From Pantoea sp. BAV 3049 (GTDB taxonomy: Bacteria > Pseudomonadota > Gammaproteobacteria > Enterobacterales > Enterobacteriaceae): a DNA stretch of 64,000 bases. The stretch is taken from positions 3,446,158 to 3,510,157 of the forward strand of contig NZ_WHOY01000031.1 in assembly GCF_009765445.1 (NCBI RefSeq), given 5' to 3'. Under the pieces are notes generated by a model. That model was not told where the DNA came from. It ran no database searches and saw only the letters and a list, made by a program, of their open reading frames with translations. The first letter of the stretch is position 1. Each line of letters begins with the position of its first letter. Shown piece after piece: positions 42,711 through 52,106 of the stretch. Made by a program: the position numbers and the translations under genes.

Positions 42711-42737
42711 CCAGGAGACGAATGGCTCGTCTCCTGG
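42711..42737. other. Perfect 11-bp inverted repeat between the lipoprotein gene and hisP
   Basis: CCAGGAGACGA and TCGTCTCCTGG pair around ATGGC in the 49-bp gap between two convergent genes. Neither side has a T-tract, so it is only a possible terminator or 3'-end stabiliser. Confidence 0.55.
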
Positions 42738-42748
42738 TGAAGGCGGGA

Positions 42749-43522
42749 TTACTTTAGCGCCCCGGAGAGGAACTGCTGCAGACGGGTGCTTTTCGGATTA
42801 GTAAACAACTCCTGCGGCGACCCCTCTTCTTCAATTTTGCCCTGATGCAGGAAGATCACATGGCTGGACACGTGGCGGGCAAACTCCATTTCGTGGGTCA
42901 CCACCACCATGGTTTTGCCCTCTTCAGCCAGCTTCTGCATGATCCTCAGCACCTCACCCACCAGTTCCGGATCGAGAGCGGAGGTCGGTTCATCAAACAG
43001 CAGCACTTCAGGCTCCATTGCCAGCGCACGCGCGATGGAAACACGCTGCTGCTGTCCGCCTGACAGGTTCACCGGATATTTAGCGCGGGCACGTTCATCA
43101 ATCCCCACCTTATCCAGATAGCGGATTGCCCGCTCCTGCGCTTCCGCCTTGCTCAGGCCCAGCACCTGAATTGGCGCTTCCATCACGTTCTGCAGCACCG
43201 TCATATGGCTCCACAGATTGAAGTGCTGGAACACCATCGTCAGGCTGGTGCGCAGCGCACGCAGCTGCTCCTTATTGGAGACCTTCAGCTGGCCGTCGGT
43301 ATCGCGCACCAGGTTGATCATCTGGTTGTTGACGGCGATGGTGCCTTCGCTCGGTTTTTCCAGGAAGTTAATACAGCGCAGGAAAGTACTTTTACCTGAA
43401 CCGGATGAGCCGATAATGCTGATCACATCCCCGGCATTCGCCTGCAGTGATACGCCCTTCAGCACCTCATGCTCGCCATAGCGTTTATGCAGTTCGGTGA
43501 CGCTTAATTTGTTTTCAGCCAT
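42749..43522 (-). CDS. hisP: Histidine/LAO ABC transporter ATP-binding protein HisP
   Basis: HisP drives the HisQM permease for histidine, lysine, arginine and ornithine. The 257-residue start at ATG 43522 (MAENKLSV) matches E. coli in length. It has Walker [10 protein letters not shown], signature LSGGQQQR, Walker [15 protein letters not shown] and the switch His in VTHEMEF. It follows hisM with a 7-base gap and ends the operon. Confidence 0.96.
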   Translation of the reverse strand: MAENKLSVTELHKRYGEHEVLKGVSLQANAGDVISIIGSSGSGKSTFLRCINFLEKPSEGTIAVNNQMINLVRDTDGQLKVSNKEQLRALRTSLTMVFQHFNLWSHMTVLQNVMEAPIQVLGLSKAEAQERAIRYLDKVGIDERARAKYPVNLSGGQQQRVSIARALAMEPEVLLFDEPTSALDPELVGEVLRIMQKLAEEGKTMVVVTHEMEFARHVSSHVIFLHQGKIEEEGSPQELFTNPKSTRLQQFLSGALK

Positions 43523-43530
43523 AATTTTGC

Positions 43531-44247
43531 TCAATGGGTTGATGAAGGTTTAACGTGCTTCAGCCAGCGTTTTTCCGCTTTGCGGAACAGACTAATCAAC
43601 ACATACGAGATAATCAGATACAGCACGGCCGCGATGCCAAAAGCGGTAAACGGCTGATAAGTGGCGGAGTTAATATCACGCGCGACTTTCAGCAGATCCG
43701 GCACCGTCGCGGTAAAGGCCAGTGCGGTGGAATGCAGCATCAGGATCACTTCATTGCTGTAAGCTGGCAGCGCGGTGCGCAGTGCCGAAGGCATAATGAT
43801 GCAGCGGTACAGTTTAAAGGTGGAGAAACCATAGGCGCGAGCGGCTTCAATCTCACCATGGGGAACCGCACGGATCGCACCCGCGAACATTTCTGTGGTA
43901 TAGGCGCAGGTGTTAAGCGTTAATGCCAGCAGCGTACAGTTTAGCCCGCTGCGGAAAAAGACATTCAGCAACTCGTTGCCTTTCACCACTTCCAGCGTGT
44001 ACATGCCGGAATAAAACACTAACAGCTGCACATACAGTGGCGTACCGCGAAAGACATAAGTGAACAGCCACACCGGGAAACTCACGGCTTTGATCGATGA
44101 GACGCGCGCAATGGACAGCAGCACCGCCATGCAGCCACCCAGCACAACGGAGACGATCAGCAGCCACAGCGTGATCGCCACGCCGGAAAAGCGGTAACCG
44201 TCGGTCCACAGCAGGGCTTTCCAGTATTCCTGAATAATATCGATCAT
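43531..44247 (-). CDS. hisM: Histidine/LAO ABC transporter permease HisM
   Basis: HisM is an inner-membrane permease of the polar-amino-acid family. The 238 residues form about five helices, with the EAA-type cytoplasmic loop [19 protein letters not shown]. It pairs with HisQ and contacts HisP. Its start overlaps the hisQ stop (ATGA). Confidence 0.95.
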   Translation of the reverse strand: MIDIIQEYWKALLWTDGYRFSGVAITLWLLIVSVVLGGCMAVLLSIARVSSIKAVSFPVWLFTYVFRGTPLYVQLLVFYSGMYTLEVVKGNELLNVFFRSGLNCTLLALTLNTCAYTTEMFAGAIRAVPHGEIEAARAYGFSTFKLYRCIIMPSALRTALPAYSNEVILMLHSTALAFTATVPDLLKVARDINSATYQPFTAFGIAAVLYLIISYVLISLFRKAEKRWLKHVKPSSTH

Positions 44248-44930
44248 AAGTCAGCTCTTCTTACACCCACAGAGTAACGGCGCGTTAACCACCACAGCAC
44301 CCCGTTGGAGAGCGTGGTAAAAATCAGGTAAATCACCCCGGCCACAATGGCGAAGTAGAACGGCTGCCAGGTACTTTTTCCCGCCAGCTGCGTTGCTTTC
44401 ACCACATCTTCCAGTCCCAGCAGCGAAACCAACGCGGTGGCTTTCAGGATCACCTGCCAGTTATTGCCAATGCCCGGCAGCGCATAACGCATCATGCCCG
44501 GGAACAGGATCCGGCGAAAAGTCTGTGAGGAGGAGAAGCCGAAGGCGGTGGCGGCTTCAATCTGCCCTTTTGGCACGGCCATATAAGCCCCGCGGAAGGT
44601 TTCAGTGAAGTAAGCACCATAAATAAAACCGAGCGTGATGATGCCCGCGACCATCGGATCAATATCAAACTGATCGAAGCCGAGCATATCAGTAATCTGA
44701 TTCAGGGCGATCTGCAACCCGTAGAAAATCAGCAGCATCAGTACCAGATCGGGTACGCCGCGGATCAGGGTGGTATAACCTTCAAAAATCAGTGCCAGCG
44801 TGCGATTGCTGGAAAGTTTGGCCCCGGCGCCAATTAAACCAAGGATCACGGCCAGCAGCACGGAGCTGAGTGCCAGCTCCAGAGTCACCATCGCGCCTTT
44901 AAAAATTACTTCCGAATATCCATACAGCAT
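44244..44930 (-). CDS. hisQ: Histidine/LAO ABC transporter permease HisQ
   Basis: HisQ is the partner permease of HisM. The 228-residue protein has about five helices and the EAA-type loop QIEAATAFGFSSSQTFRRI. It begins 102 bp after hisJ, across a G+C-rich hairpin (44988-45019). Confidence 0.95.
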   Translation of the reverse strand: MLYGYSEVIFKGAMVTLELALSSVLLAVILGLIGAGAKLSSNRTLALIFEGYTTLIRGVPDLVLMLLIFYGLQIALNQITDMLGFDQFDIDPMVAGIITLGFIYGAYFTETFRGAYMAVPKGQIEAATAFGFSSSQTFRRILFPGMMRYALPGIGNNWQVILKATALVSLLGLEDVVKATQLAGKSTWQPFYFAIVAGVIYLIFTTLSNGVLWWLTRRYSVGVRRADL

Positions 44931-44987
44931 AGGTAGTTCCTGTCCTGGTATTAACTTGGTGTTTTATCCGCCTGTAGCGTACAAAAC

Positions 44988-45019
44988 GGGGGCCGCCGTC
45001 TGCAGACTGGCTGGCCCCC
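44988..45019 (-). other. Intercistronic hairpin between hisJ and hisQ
   Basis: On the minus strand GGGGGCCAGCC pairs with GGCGGCCCCC (imperfect) and is followed by GTTTTG. It lies just past the hisJ stop. Such a structure would let more hisJ than hisQMP message build up, as seen in Salmonella for its own his transport operon. Confidence 0.6.
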
Positions 45020-45032
45020 ATGACAGGTATTG

Positions 45033-45815
45033 TTAACCGCCGTACACGTCAAAGTCGAAATATTTTTTCGCTAACTTGTTGTAAGTCCCATCTTTACGCA
45101 TGGAATCGAACGCTTTATCGATAGCTGCTTTCAGGTCAGCATCATCTTTACGCATGCCCATACCGGTACCAACACCGAAGATTTTGTCATCTTTCACTGA
45201 CGGACCAGCGAAGGCGTACTCTTTACCGGCTGGCTGCTTCAGGAAACCTTCGCTGGCGGCGACTTCGTCCTGGAATGCCGCGTCAATACGGCCCGCGGCC
45301 AGATCCTGATACACCAGGTCCTGGTTAGCATAGGGGGTGATAGTGATGCCCTGTGGACGCCAGTACTGATTGGCGTAGGTTTCCTGCACGGTACCCTGCA
45401 GCAGACCGATGGTTTTGCCTTTCAGCGATTCCACCGTCGGCTGAATTTTTGATCCTTTCGGCGCAATCAGACGGGAGTTAGCCGCGTACAGTTTCTCAGA
45501 GAAGGCGATCTCTTCCTGGCGCTTTTCAGTGATCGACAACGAAGAGATGATCGCGTCGATTTTTTTCGCTTTCAGGGAAGGGATCAACGCATCAAAGTCG
45601 CTTTCCACATAGGTGCATTTGGTCTCGATACGCTTACAGATCTCGTTCGCCAGGTCGATATCAAAGCCAACCAGCTGCCCCTGAGCATTCTTCGATTCAA
45701 ACGGGGCATAGGTCGGATCGGTACCGATACGCAGCGTTTTTGGCACGGCGGCAAACGCGCTACCGGCGCTGGTCAAAGCCAGCAGCAGAGAAAGAGCCAG
45801 GACCTGCTTTTTCAT
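45033..45815 (-). CDS. hisJ: Periplasmic histidine/LAO-binding protein HisJ
   Basis: This is the substrate-binding partner of HisQMP. The 260-residue precursor has a signal peptide of about 22 residues ending SAFA-A, then the ligand-binding body [33 protein letters not shown] and [18 protein letters not shown]. It ends YFDFDVYGG, as HisJ does, while some positions (SDFDALIP) look more like ArgT. E. coli and Salmonella carry both argT and hisJ in tandem; only one gene is present here. A sigma54/NtrC control region lies upstream. Confidence 0.92.
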   Translation of the reverse strand: MKKQVLALSLLLALTSAGSAFAAVPKTLRIGTDPTYAPFESKNAQGQLVGFDIDLANEICKRIETKCTYVESDFDALIPSLKAKKIDAIISSLSITEKRQEEIAFSEKLYAANSRLIAPKGSKIQPTVESLKGKTIGLLQGTVQETYANQYWRPQGITITPYANQDLVYQDLAAGRIDAAFQDEVAASEGFLKQPAGKEYAFAGPSVKDDKIFGVGTGMGMRKDDADLKAAIDKAFDSMRKDGTYNKLAKKYFDFDVYGG

Positions 45816-45888
45816 AGATTACCCTCGAGTTTGGTCTTTTATTATTCAGTCGTGATGTGTGTTTAGCGCAGTAACAGCAAATGTCATG

Positions 45889-45905
45889 TGCAGATTTCGT
45901 GCCAC
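45889..45905 (-). promoter_or_regulatory. Sigma54 promoter of hisJ
   Basis: On the minus strand TGGCACGAAATCTGCA fits the sigma54 pattern TGGCAC-N5-TTGCA, with GG and GC exactly ten bases apart and one mismatch in the -12 box. The start site would be near 45878, about 60 bases before the hisJ ATG. Confidence 0.7.
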
Positions 45906-46020
45906 TTTTACATCTGCCTGCCCCATCGCAGCGCTAACGGGCCTGTCCGCCTTTACCGGGCGCAAATACCTGGCAGGCGTGGGAATATATAGCAGGTTTG
46001 AAGTAACAAATTGGTAACAA

Positions 46021-46037
46021 TGTCGCATTTTGGTGCA
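46021..46037 (-). promoter_or_regulatory. NtrC half-site-like element
   Basis: On the minus strand TGCACCAAAATGCGACA has one perfect half of the NtrC site TGCACC-N5-GGTGCA and a degenerate second half. It lies about 150 bases upstream of the predicted sigma54 start. Confidence 0.5.
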
Positions 46038-46071
46038 TGGCATGCACGAAAAGCGATTCAGCACCAATTGA

Positions 46072-46088
46072 CGCACCATTTTGGTGCT
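46072..46088 (-). promoter_or_regulatory. NtrC binding site
   Basis: On the minus strand AGCACCAAAATGGTGCG is an almost perfect palindromic NtrC site, close to the known glnA sites. It lies about 200 bases upstream of the predicted start, 51 bp from the weaker site, just inside the 3' flank of ubiX. Confidence 0.75.
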
Positions 46089-46100
46089 ACTGAGGGAGGG

Positions 46101-46670
46101 TTATGCACCTTGCCAGCGCGTAAACAGATCTTTGTCGAGTTCAACATCAAACTGATCGAGGACGCGATTAACGGTCTGATCGACTATGTCCATCACGTTT
46201 TGCGGGCGATGATAAAAGGCCGGAACCGGCGGCATGATGATGGCGCCAAGCTCTGCGGCGGTGGTCATCATCCGCAGATGCCCAACATGGAGGGGAGTTT
46301 CACGCACGCACAGCACCAGCCTGCGGCGCTCTTTCAGGATCACATCTGCCGCGCGGGTCAGCAGCCCGTCGCTGTAGCTGTGCACAATGCCGGAAAGGGT
46401 TTTCATTGAACAGGGCAGGATTGCCATGCCATCCGTTTTGAAAGAGCCGGAGGATATACTGGCCGCTATATCGCGCACGTCATGGACCACATCGGCCAGC
46501 GCATTCACTTCCCGCACCGTGTAGTCGCTCTCCAGCGCCAGCGTCTGACGCGCGGCCTGACTCATCACCAGATGGGTTTCCACCCCGCTTACCTGCTGCA
46601 GAACCTGCAGAGCGCGCACGCCATAAATCACGCCGCTGGCGCCTGAGATACCGATAATGAGTCGTTTCAT
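46101..46670 (-). CDS. ubiX: Flavin prenyltransferase UbiX
   Basis: UbiX makes prenylated FMN, the cofactor of the UbiD decarboxylase in ubiquinone synthesis. The ATG at 46670 (MKRLIIGISGASGVIYG) gives 189 residues with AAGGAG just upstream. Conserved segments are CSMKTLSGIVHSY, ERRRLVLCVRETPLH and PPVPAFYHRPQN. It lies after a terminator-like hairpin downstream of purF. Confidence 0.96.
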   Translation of the reverse strand: MKRLIIGISGASGVIYGVRALQVLQQVSGVETHLVMSQAARQTLALESDYTVREVNALADVVHDVRDIAASISSGSFKTDGMAILPCSMKTLSGIVHSYSDGLLTRAADVILKERRRLVLCVRETPLHVGHLRMMTTAAELGAIIMPPVPAFYHRPQNVMDIVDQTVNRVLDQFDVELDKDLFTRWQGA

Positions 46671-46703
46671 AATACTCCTTCGCTGTTTCTGTCCTGCCCT
46701 GGC

Positions 46704-46736
46704 AGAAATAAAAATAGGCTGGAATCGCTTCCAGCC
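46704..46736 (-). terminator. Rho-independent terminator between purF and ubiX
   Basis: Minus-strand stem GGCTGGAA/TTCCAGCC with loop GCGA is followed by TATTTTTATTT. It lies 30 bp past the purF stop and should limit read-through into ubiX. Confidence 0.85.
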
Positions 46737-46765
46737 CATCATACCTGCTGTCACACCTCAGGGCA

Positions 46766-48283
46766 TTAGCCTTCGTTATGCATTTCCAGGTTTTCCACTT
46801 CATTCTGCCGGGCCAGCGCTTTGGCATCGTCATTACGCAGCGACTGGAGGTACTCCAGATATTGCTGATCGACGTCTTTGGTGACGTAAACGCCATTAAA
46901 CACCGAGCATTCAAACTGGGCGATATCCGGGTTCTCTTCGCGTACCGCTTCGATCAGGTCGTTGAGATCCTGGAAAATCAGCGCGTCGGCACCAATCAGC
47001 TGGCGGATCTCTTCCACTTCACGGCCGTGAGCAATCAGCTCGGTGGCGCTTGGCATATCAATGCCATAGACGTTCGGGAAGCGAATTTCCGGAGCCGCAG
47101 AGGCCAGATACACTTTCTTCGCCCCGGCTTCACGGGCCATTTCGATGATCTGCTCGCAGGTGGTCCCGCGAACGATGGAGTCATCGACCAGCAGCACGTT
47201 CTTGTCACGGAACTCGGCGCGGTTAGCGTTCAGCTTGCGGCGAACCGCGCTGCGGCGCTGGTGCTGTCCAGGCATGATAAAGGTGCGGCCAACGTAGCGG
47301 TTTTTTACAAACCCCTGGCGGTATGGCTTGTCCAGAATGCGGGCCATTTCCAGCGCGATATCACAGGAAGTTTCCGGGATTGGGATCACTACATCGATAT
47401 CCAGATCTTCCCACTCACGGGCGATTTTCTCACCCAGCTTGGTGCCCATACGCACTCGCGCACTGTAGACGGAAATTTTGTCCAGGAATGAATCCGGGCG
47501 GGCAAAATAGACGTACTCGAACAGGCACGGGTTGAATTTCGGGTTCTCTGCACACTGACGGGTAAACAGCTGACCTTTCTCGGTGACGTAAACTGCTTCG
47601 CCCGGTGCGACATCACGCAGGAATTCAAAACCAAGCGTATCCAGCGCCACGCTCTCGGAAGCCACCATATATTCGGTGCGGCCGTCAGCCAGGGAACGTT
47701 TGCCGATCACCAGCGGGCGGATGCCGTTAGGATCGCGGAAGGCAACCAGCCCGTGGCCGATAATCATCGCCACGCAGGCGTAAGCGCCACGCACGTGCTG
47801 GTGCACCGCTGCCACAGCGGCAAAAATGTTCTCGGCTTCCAGCGGATAGTGCTGGAAACGGTCCACTTCGGACGCGAAGATATTGAGCAGAATTTCAGAG
47901 TCGGAAGTGGTGTTAACGTGACGACGACCGGTTTCGAACAGCGCTTTACGTAGCTCGTGGGCATTGGTCAGGTTACCGTTATGAGCCAGAGTGATACCGT
48001 AAGGGGAATTCACATAAAAGGGCTGGGCTTCAGAAGCACTGGAGCTTCCTGCCGTGGGGTAGCGGACGTGGCCGATCCCCATATTGCCCTGCAGACGTTG
48101 CATATGGCGGGCTTCAAATACATCGCTGACCAGGCCGTTGGCTTTACGCAAACGGAAGCAATTCAATGCATCAATGGTAACGATGCCTGCGGCATCCTGC
48201 CCACGGTGCTGGAGCACCGTTAACGCGTCATAAATCGACTGGTTGACCGGTGAAAAACCGGCGATCCCGACAATACCGCACAT
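46766..48283 (-). CDS. purF: Amidophosphoribosyltransferase PurF
   Basis: PurF starts purine synthesis by making phosphoribosylamine from PRPP and glutamine. The 505-residue product has the N-terminal nucleophile Cys2 (MCGIVGIAG) and the glutaminase domain. The PRPP-binding motif [14 protein letters not shown] lies near residue 360. It follows cvpA in the PurR-controlled operon. Confidence 0.98.
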   Translation of the reverse strand: MCGIVGIAGFSPVNQSIYDALTVLQHRGQDAAGIVTIDALNCFRLRKANGLVSDVFEARHMQRLQGNMGIGHVRYPTAGSSSASEAQPFYVNSPYGITLAHNGNLTNAHELRKALFETGRRHVNTTSDSEILLNIFASEVDRFQHYPLEAENIFAAVAAVHQHVRGAYACVAMIIGHGLVAFRDPNGIRPLVIGKRSLADGRTEYMVASESVALDTLGFEFLRDVAPGEAVYVTEKGQLFTRQCAENPKFNPCLFEYVYFARPDSFLDKISVYSARVRMGTKLGEKIAREWEDLDIDVVIPIPETSCDIALEMARILDKPYRQGFVKNRYVGRTFIMPGQHQRRSAVRRKLNANRAEFRDKNVLLVDDSIVRGTTCEQIIEMAREAGAKKVYLASAAPEIRFPNVYGIDMPSATELIAHGREVEEIRQLIGADALIFQDLNDLIEAVREENPDIAQFECSVFNGVYVTKDVDQQYLEYLQSLRNDDAKALARQNEVENLEMHNEG

Positions 48284-48308
48284 ATTGACATTTCCTCATA
48301 AGCCGCAA

Positions 48309-48328
48309 CCCCGGTTCGATTACCGGGG
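48309..48328 (-). other. Hairpin over the cvpA stop, before purF
   Basis: CCCCGGT/ACCGGGG with a 6-nt loop spans the cvpA stop codon, 25 bp before the purF start. No T-tract follows; it may slow read-through or processing between the two genes. Confidence 0.45.
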
Positions 48329-48805
48329 CAAAAAACTCGACGTGCTTTTCAGGTAGTCGAAAAACCACCTGATGATGTAACTGAACTGGGGAACCAGCTG
48401 GGACTGTTGCCAGTCCGGGCTTTTGGAAAAGCCAGTGAAAGTATCGAGGAAAAACAGAATGGCTGACACAATCAGCACGCCACGTAATGCCCCGAAACAG
48501 ACTCCCAGCACTCTGTCGGTACCCGACAGGCCGGTTTTTTCAACCAGCGAACCAATCACGTAGTTAACGATCGCCCCGACTAACAGCGTGGCAATGAATA
48601 ACACCGCAATGGCGATTCCATTTCGAACCAGTTCGTCTTCAAAACCTGTAAACCAGACGGCAAGGAAGGAGTAGTAATGACTGGCGACAAAAAATGCGCA
48701 ACTCCAGGTGACGAGGGATAAAGCTTCCCGAACAAACCCGCGGATCAGGCTGACAAGAGCCGAAAAACCAATAACCGCAATAATGACGTAATCTATCCAG
48801 ACCAT
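48320..48805 (-). CDS. cvpA: Membrane protein CvpA
   Basis: CvpA is a four-helix inner-membrane protein needed for colicin V production from plasmids and linked to bile and envelope stress. The ATG at 48805 (MVWIDYVIIAVIG) gives 161 residues with GGAAGAG close upstream. GIAIAVLFIATLLVGAIVNYVIG and GVCFGALRGVLIV are typical. It is first in the cvpA-purF operon. Confidence 0.94.
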   Translation of the reverse strand: MVWIDYVIIAVIGFSALVSLIRGFVREALSLVTWSCAFFVASHYYSFLAVWFTGFEDELVRNGIAIAVLFIATLLVGAIVNYVIGSLVEKTGLSGTDRVLGVCFGALRGVLIVSAILFFLDTFTGFSKSPDWQQSQLVPQFSYIIRWFFDYLKSTSSFLPR

Positions 48806-48900
48806 GAACTCTTCCAGCAACAATGCCCTTAAGATCGCCTCTTTCTGTGACAGCACTATCTCCATACAACAGAGGGAGACGAGCCTTAAGTTCGGGGCGA

Positions 48901-48906
48901 ATTCTA
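48901..48906 (-). promoter_or_regulatory. -10 box of the cvpA-purF promoter
   Basis: TAGAAT on the minus strand lies eight bases downstream of the PurR operator. The -35 box is not clear and would overlap the operator. Confidence 0.5.
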
Positions 48907-48913
48907 ACAGAAA

Positions 48914-48929
48914 AAGAAAACGTTTGCGT
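48914..48929 (-). promoter_or_regulatory. PurR operator of cvpA-purF
   Basis: ACGCAAACGTTTTCTT (minus strand) matches the 16-bp PurR consensus in all but about one position. It lies about 110 bp before cvpA, next to the -10 box, so PurR would block RNA polymerase when purines are plentiful, as in E. coli. Confidence 0.85.
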
Positions 48930-49141
48930 AGGGTTTTCCTTTGCCAGTTTAATTAAAACAAAATGCAAAAAAAATCAGCAATTACGCGCCCTGGCAGCCG
49001 GTGCAGCACCTGCACTGACCGTCCGAAGCAATTGGCTGATTTACTTCAGATAACCGGCCAGAACGATAAATGATGACCCTCGTTATGGCCGGGGACAACG
49101 CAGCCAGAAAAGGCTCTGGCTGTTACATTAATAGAGACAAC

Positions 49142-49876
49142 CTAACGGGCGCTGTAAGGTTTAACCACCCCACCCAGCCCTGAAATGCCTTTCAGTTCGC
49201 TGACCGCTGCCTGCATCTTCGCTTTGGAAGCATCCGGCCCGACGTAGATGCGGGTAATTTGTCCCTGTACCGGCGTGGAAGGCACGGTGAAAGCACGGTA
49301 GCCTGACAGGCGCAGTTGTGCGACGACTTCATTGACCTTAGCGGCATTTTTCAACGCACCCAACTGAACAACATAGGCCTGACCGGCTGGCGCACTCTCC
49401 TGCTGAGCAGGCTGCGTTTGCTGCGGTTCCGGCTTCGGTTTTTCAACCGTTTTTTCTGCCGGCTTCGGCTGAGGTTTTGGCGTTTCAACAGGCTTTGGCT
49501 TTTCGACCGGTTTAGGTTTCTCTACCGGCTTCTGCTGCTGCGGCCTGGAAGGCTGCGTGGGCGGCGGAGCCACGACGGTAGGGTGATTAGCCGACTGAGG
49601 CGCGGTGGAACCGCTCTCTGCCTGGGAAGTATTGCCACCATCCTGCCCTGTCATTGCGGTACTGGCCCCTTCTGGCGGCTGGGCTGGCAGCGACTGGGTC
49701 ACCGGCGGCACCATATCCGTTTCCTGCTGGTCGCCCGGTTTCGGCACCAGCGGAATAGCAGCAAACTCTTCTTTGTAATGCTTTTTCTTACCGTCCAGCA
49801 AGCCAGGCAGAATAATCACGCCCAGCGCCACGATAATGACGGTCCCGACTAAACGGTTTTGAAACTTACTTGCCAC
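49142..49876 (-). CDS. dedD: Cell-division SPOR-domain protein DedD
   Basis: DedD localises to the division septum by binding denuded glycan strands. The 244-residue protein has a single N-terminal membrane anchor (about residues 8-28, LVGTVIIVALGVIILPGLL), a long Pro/Lys-rich linker with repeats of PKPVEK, and a C-terminal SPOR domain (about 165-244; YVVQLGALKNAAKVNEVVAQLR). It is longer than E. coli DedD (220) mainly in the linker. Its start overlaps the folC stop by 11 bases. Confidence 0.95.
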   Translation of the reverse strand: MASKFQNRLVGTVIIVALGVIILPGLLDGKKKHYKEEFAAIPLVPKPGDQQETDMVPPVTQSLPAQPPEGASTAMTGQDGGNTSQAESGSTAPQSANHPTVVAPPPTQPSRPQQQKPVEKPKPVEKPKPVETPKPQPKPAEKTVEKPKPEPQQTQPAQQESAPAGQAYVVQLGALKNAAKVNEVVAQLRLSGYRAFTVPSTPVQGQITRIYVGPDASKAKMQAAVSELKGISGLGGVVKPYSAR

Positions 49877-51128
49877 TGCCGTTCTCCGTTTGCATCGTTT
49901 CCATTACGTGTGCCACGGTGTGGAACGAACCACACACCAGCACAGTGTCCTGAGCCTGCGCCTGCTGGCAGGCATGATTAAATGCTTCTGCCACGCTGGA
50001 GAACGCCTCTGCCGTCGGCAGATGCGCCATCAGCTCACCCGCACTGGCACCCCGCGGGCCTTCCAGCGGCGCACAGTACCAGCAGTCAACTTCAGGGGCC
50101 AGGCAGGCCAGGGTTCCGGCAATATCTTTGTCATGAAGCATGCCAACTACGGCGTGCACTTTACCGGTTGTTGGCAGCTCGCTCAGTCTCCCGGCAAGAT
50201 AGGCCGCAGCATGAGGGTTATGAGCCACATCCAGGATTATCCGGGGAGCTTCTGCAACAGTCTGAAAACGACCGGGCAAAACAGCCTTATCCAGCCAGCC
50301 GTAAATTACCGCCGGGTCCACTTTCAGGGAGGAGGCGCGCAACGCAGCCAGCGCAGTGGCTGCATTAGGCAAAGGAACTTGCGGCAGCGGAAGCGCCGCC
50401 AGAGTGCCCTGCCCGTCGCTGAACGACCAGTCGTTGTCACCCACGGTGAATGACCAGTCGCGACCACGCTTCAGGAGGGTTGCCCCCAACGTATCGGCCA
50501 CTCCAGCGATGGTTTCCGGCATTTCAGGCTCGCCCACTACCGCCGGTTTGCCACCACGGAACACCCCGGCTTTCTCGCGCCCGATACTTTCCCGGTCCGG
50601 CCCCAGCCAGTCGGTGTGGTCCAGCGCAATGCTGGTGACCACGGCGATATCCGCATCAACAATATTGGTGGCATCCAGCCTTCCACCCAGACCCACTTCG
50701 AGGATCGCCACATCCAGCGCGGCGCGTTTAAACAGCCACAGCGCGGAAAGCGTGCCGTATTCAAAATAGGTCAGAGAGGTGTCACCGCGTCCGGCTTCAA
50801 TATCAGCAAACGAGGCGGTATGGTCGGCTTCAGCCAGCTCTTCGCCCTGAATGCGCACCCGTTCGGTATAGCGCAGCAGATGAGGCGAGCTGTAGACGCC
50901 AACCCGATAGCCCGCCGCCATCAGCAATGTTTCAAGGGTCCGGCAGGTGGTGCCTTTGCCATTGGTACCGGCGACGGTGAAAACGACAGGTGCGGGAGTT
51001 AACAGGTCGAGCCGTGTAGCCACGCGCTGGACGCGAGCCAGCCCAAGTTCGATAGCTTGAGTGTGGAGATTCTCAAGATAATGAAGCCACGTGACCAGAG
51101 GCGACGTGGCTTGAGGAAGATTATCCAT
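49866..51128 (-). CDS. folC: Dihydrofolate/folylpolyglutamate synthase FolC
   Basis: FolC joins dihydropteroate to glutamate and adds further glutamates to folates. The 420-residue ligase has the P-loop GTNGKGTTC, the omega-loop region YSSPHLLRYTERVR, NIVDADIAVVTSIALDHTDWLG in part, and the Mur-ligase-like C-domain (DVAHNPHAAAYL). It lies 63 bp after accD and overlaps dedD by 11 bases. Confidence 0.96.
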   Translation of the reverse strand: MDNLPQATSPLVTWLHYLENLHTQAIELGLARVQRVATRLDLLTPAPVVFTVAGTNGKGTTCRTLETLLMAAGYRVGVYSSPHLLRYTERVRIQGEELAEADHTASFADIEAGRGDTSLTYFEYGTLSALWLFKRAALDVAILEVGLGGRLDATNIVDADIAVVTSIALDHTDWLGPDRESIGREKAGVFRGGKPAVVGEPEMPETIAGVADTLGATLLKRGRDWSFTVGDNDWSFSDGQGTLAALPLPQVPLPNAATALAALRASSLKVDPAVIYGWLDKAVLPGRFQTVAEAPRIILDVAHNPHAAAYLAGRLSELPTTGKVHAVVGMLHDKDIAGTLACLAPEVDCWYCAPLEGPRGASAGELMAHLPTAEAFSSVAEAFNHACQQAQAQDTVLVCGSFHTVAHVMETMQTENGSGK

Positions 51129-51160
51129 TTGTCCCGTTCACAACGTTACGGTTCATTGGT

Positions 51161-51182
51161 GAAAGGAGCTTGCGCTCCTTTC
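51161..51182. other. Hairpin between accD and folC
   Basis: A perfect nine-base inverted repeat GAAAGGAGC/GCTCCTTTC with loop TTGC, 33 bp before the folC start. No T-tract on the minus strand. Confidence 0.5.
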
Positions 51183-51191
51183 CATCATCAG

Positions 51192-52106
51192 TCAGGCCTC
51201 ATGGCTCTGTGGGGCTTCATCTGCCGCCGCTTCTTTCAGGCTGTCTTCCTGCGGCTCTGGCAGATTCATCATCTTCGCCAGAATGGTTGCCAGCTTGAAG
51301 CGCATCACCGGACGGCGCACGATCATATCGATAGCGCCCTTCTCGATCAGGAACTCACTGCGCTGGAAGCCAGGTGGCAGCTTTTCACGCACGGTCTGCT
51401 CGATAACACGTGGACCGGCAAAGCCAATCAGCGCTTTCGGCTCGGCGATGTTCAGGTCGCCCAGCATGGCGAAGCTGGCGGACACCCCGCCCATGGTCGG
51501 GTCGGTCAGCACGGAGATATATGGCAGACCGCGCTCCTGCATTTTCGCCAGTGCGGCGCTGGTTTTCGCCATCTGCATCAGCGACATCAGCGCTTCCTGC
51601 ATACGCGCACCGCCGGATGCGGAGAAACAGATCATCGGGCAGTTGTCTTCCAGGGCCTGTTCAACCGCACGCACAAAGCGCGCACCTACCACGGAACCCA
51701 TTGAGCCACCCATAAAGGAGAACTCAAACGCTGCGGCAACGACTGGCATACCGTGCAGCGTACCTTTCATTACGATCAGCGCGTCTTTCTCGTCGGTCTC
51801 TTTCTGTGCTGCTACCAGACGGTCTTTGTATTTCTTGGAATCCCGGAACTTGAGCAAATCTTTCGGCTCCAGCTCGCTGCCCAGCTCAACCAGTGAGCCT
51901 TCGTCCAGCAGACTGTGCAGACGTTCACGACCGTGCATACGCATGTGGTGATCGCATTTCGGGCAAACTTCCAGATTGCGTTCCAGCTCGGCGCGGTACA
52001 GAACCTGGCCGCAGCTGTCGCATTTGGTCCAGACCCCTTCAGGGATACTGGCTTTGCGCGAGGGGGTGATTGTGCTCTTATTGAGAATTCGTTCAATCCA
52101 GCTCAT
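51192..52106 (-). CDS. accD: Acetyl-CoA carboxylase carboxyltransferase subunit beta AccD
   Basis: AccD is the zinc-containing beta subunit of the carboxyltransferase that makes malonyl-CoA. The 304-residue product has the four zinc ligands Cys29, Cys32, Cys48 and Cys51 (CDSCG and CPKCD). The crotonase-type core has [22 protein letters not shown] in part, and [11 protein letters not shown]. It is the first gene of the minus-strand accD-folC-dedD run. Confidence 0.97.
   Translation of the reverse strand: MSWIERILNKSTITPSRKASIPEGVWTKCDSCGQVLYRAELERNLEVCPKCDHHMRMHGRERLHSLLDEGSLVELGSELEPKDLLKFRDSKKYKDRLVAAQKETDEKDALIVMKGTLHGMPVVAAAFEFSFMGGSMGSVVGARFVRAVEQALEDNCPMICFSASGGARMQEALMSLMQMAKTSAALAKMQERGLPYISVLTDPTMGGVSASFAMLGDLNIAEPKALIGFAGPRVIEQTVREKLPPGFQRSEFLIEKGAIDMIVRRPVMRFKLATILAKMMNLPEPQEDSLKEAAADEAPQSHEA

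Larger units (their letters stand above)
48806..49141. other. Intergenic region between dedD and cvpA
   Basis: A 336-bp gap that holds the cvpA-purF promoter with its PurR operator (48914-48929). The dedD-proximal part has inverted repeats such as AGCCAGA/TCTGGCT around 49100-49120. No gene is seen. Confidence 0.6.
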
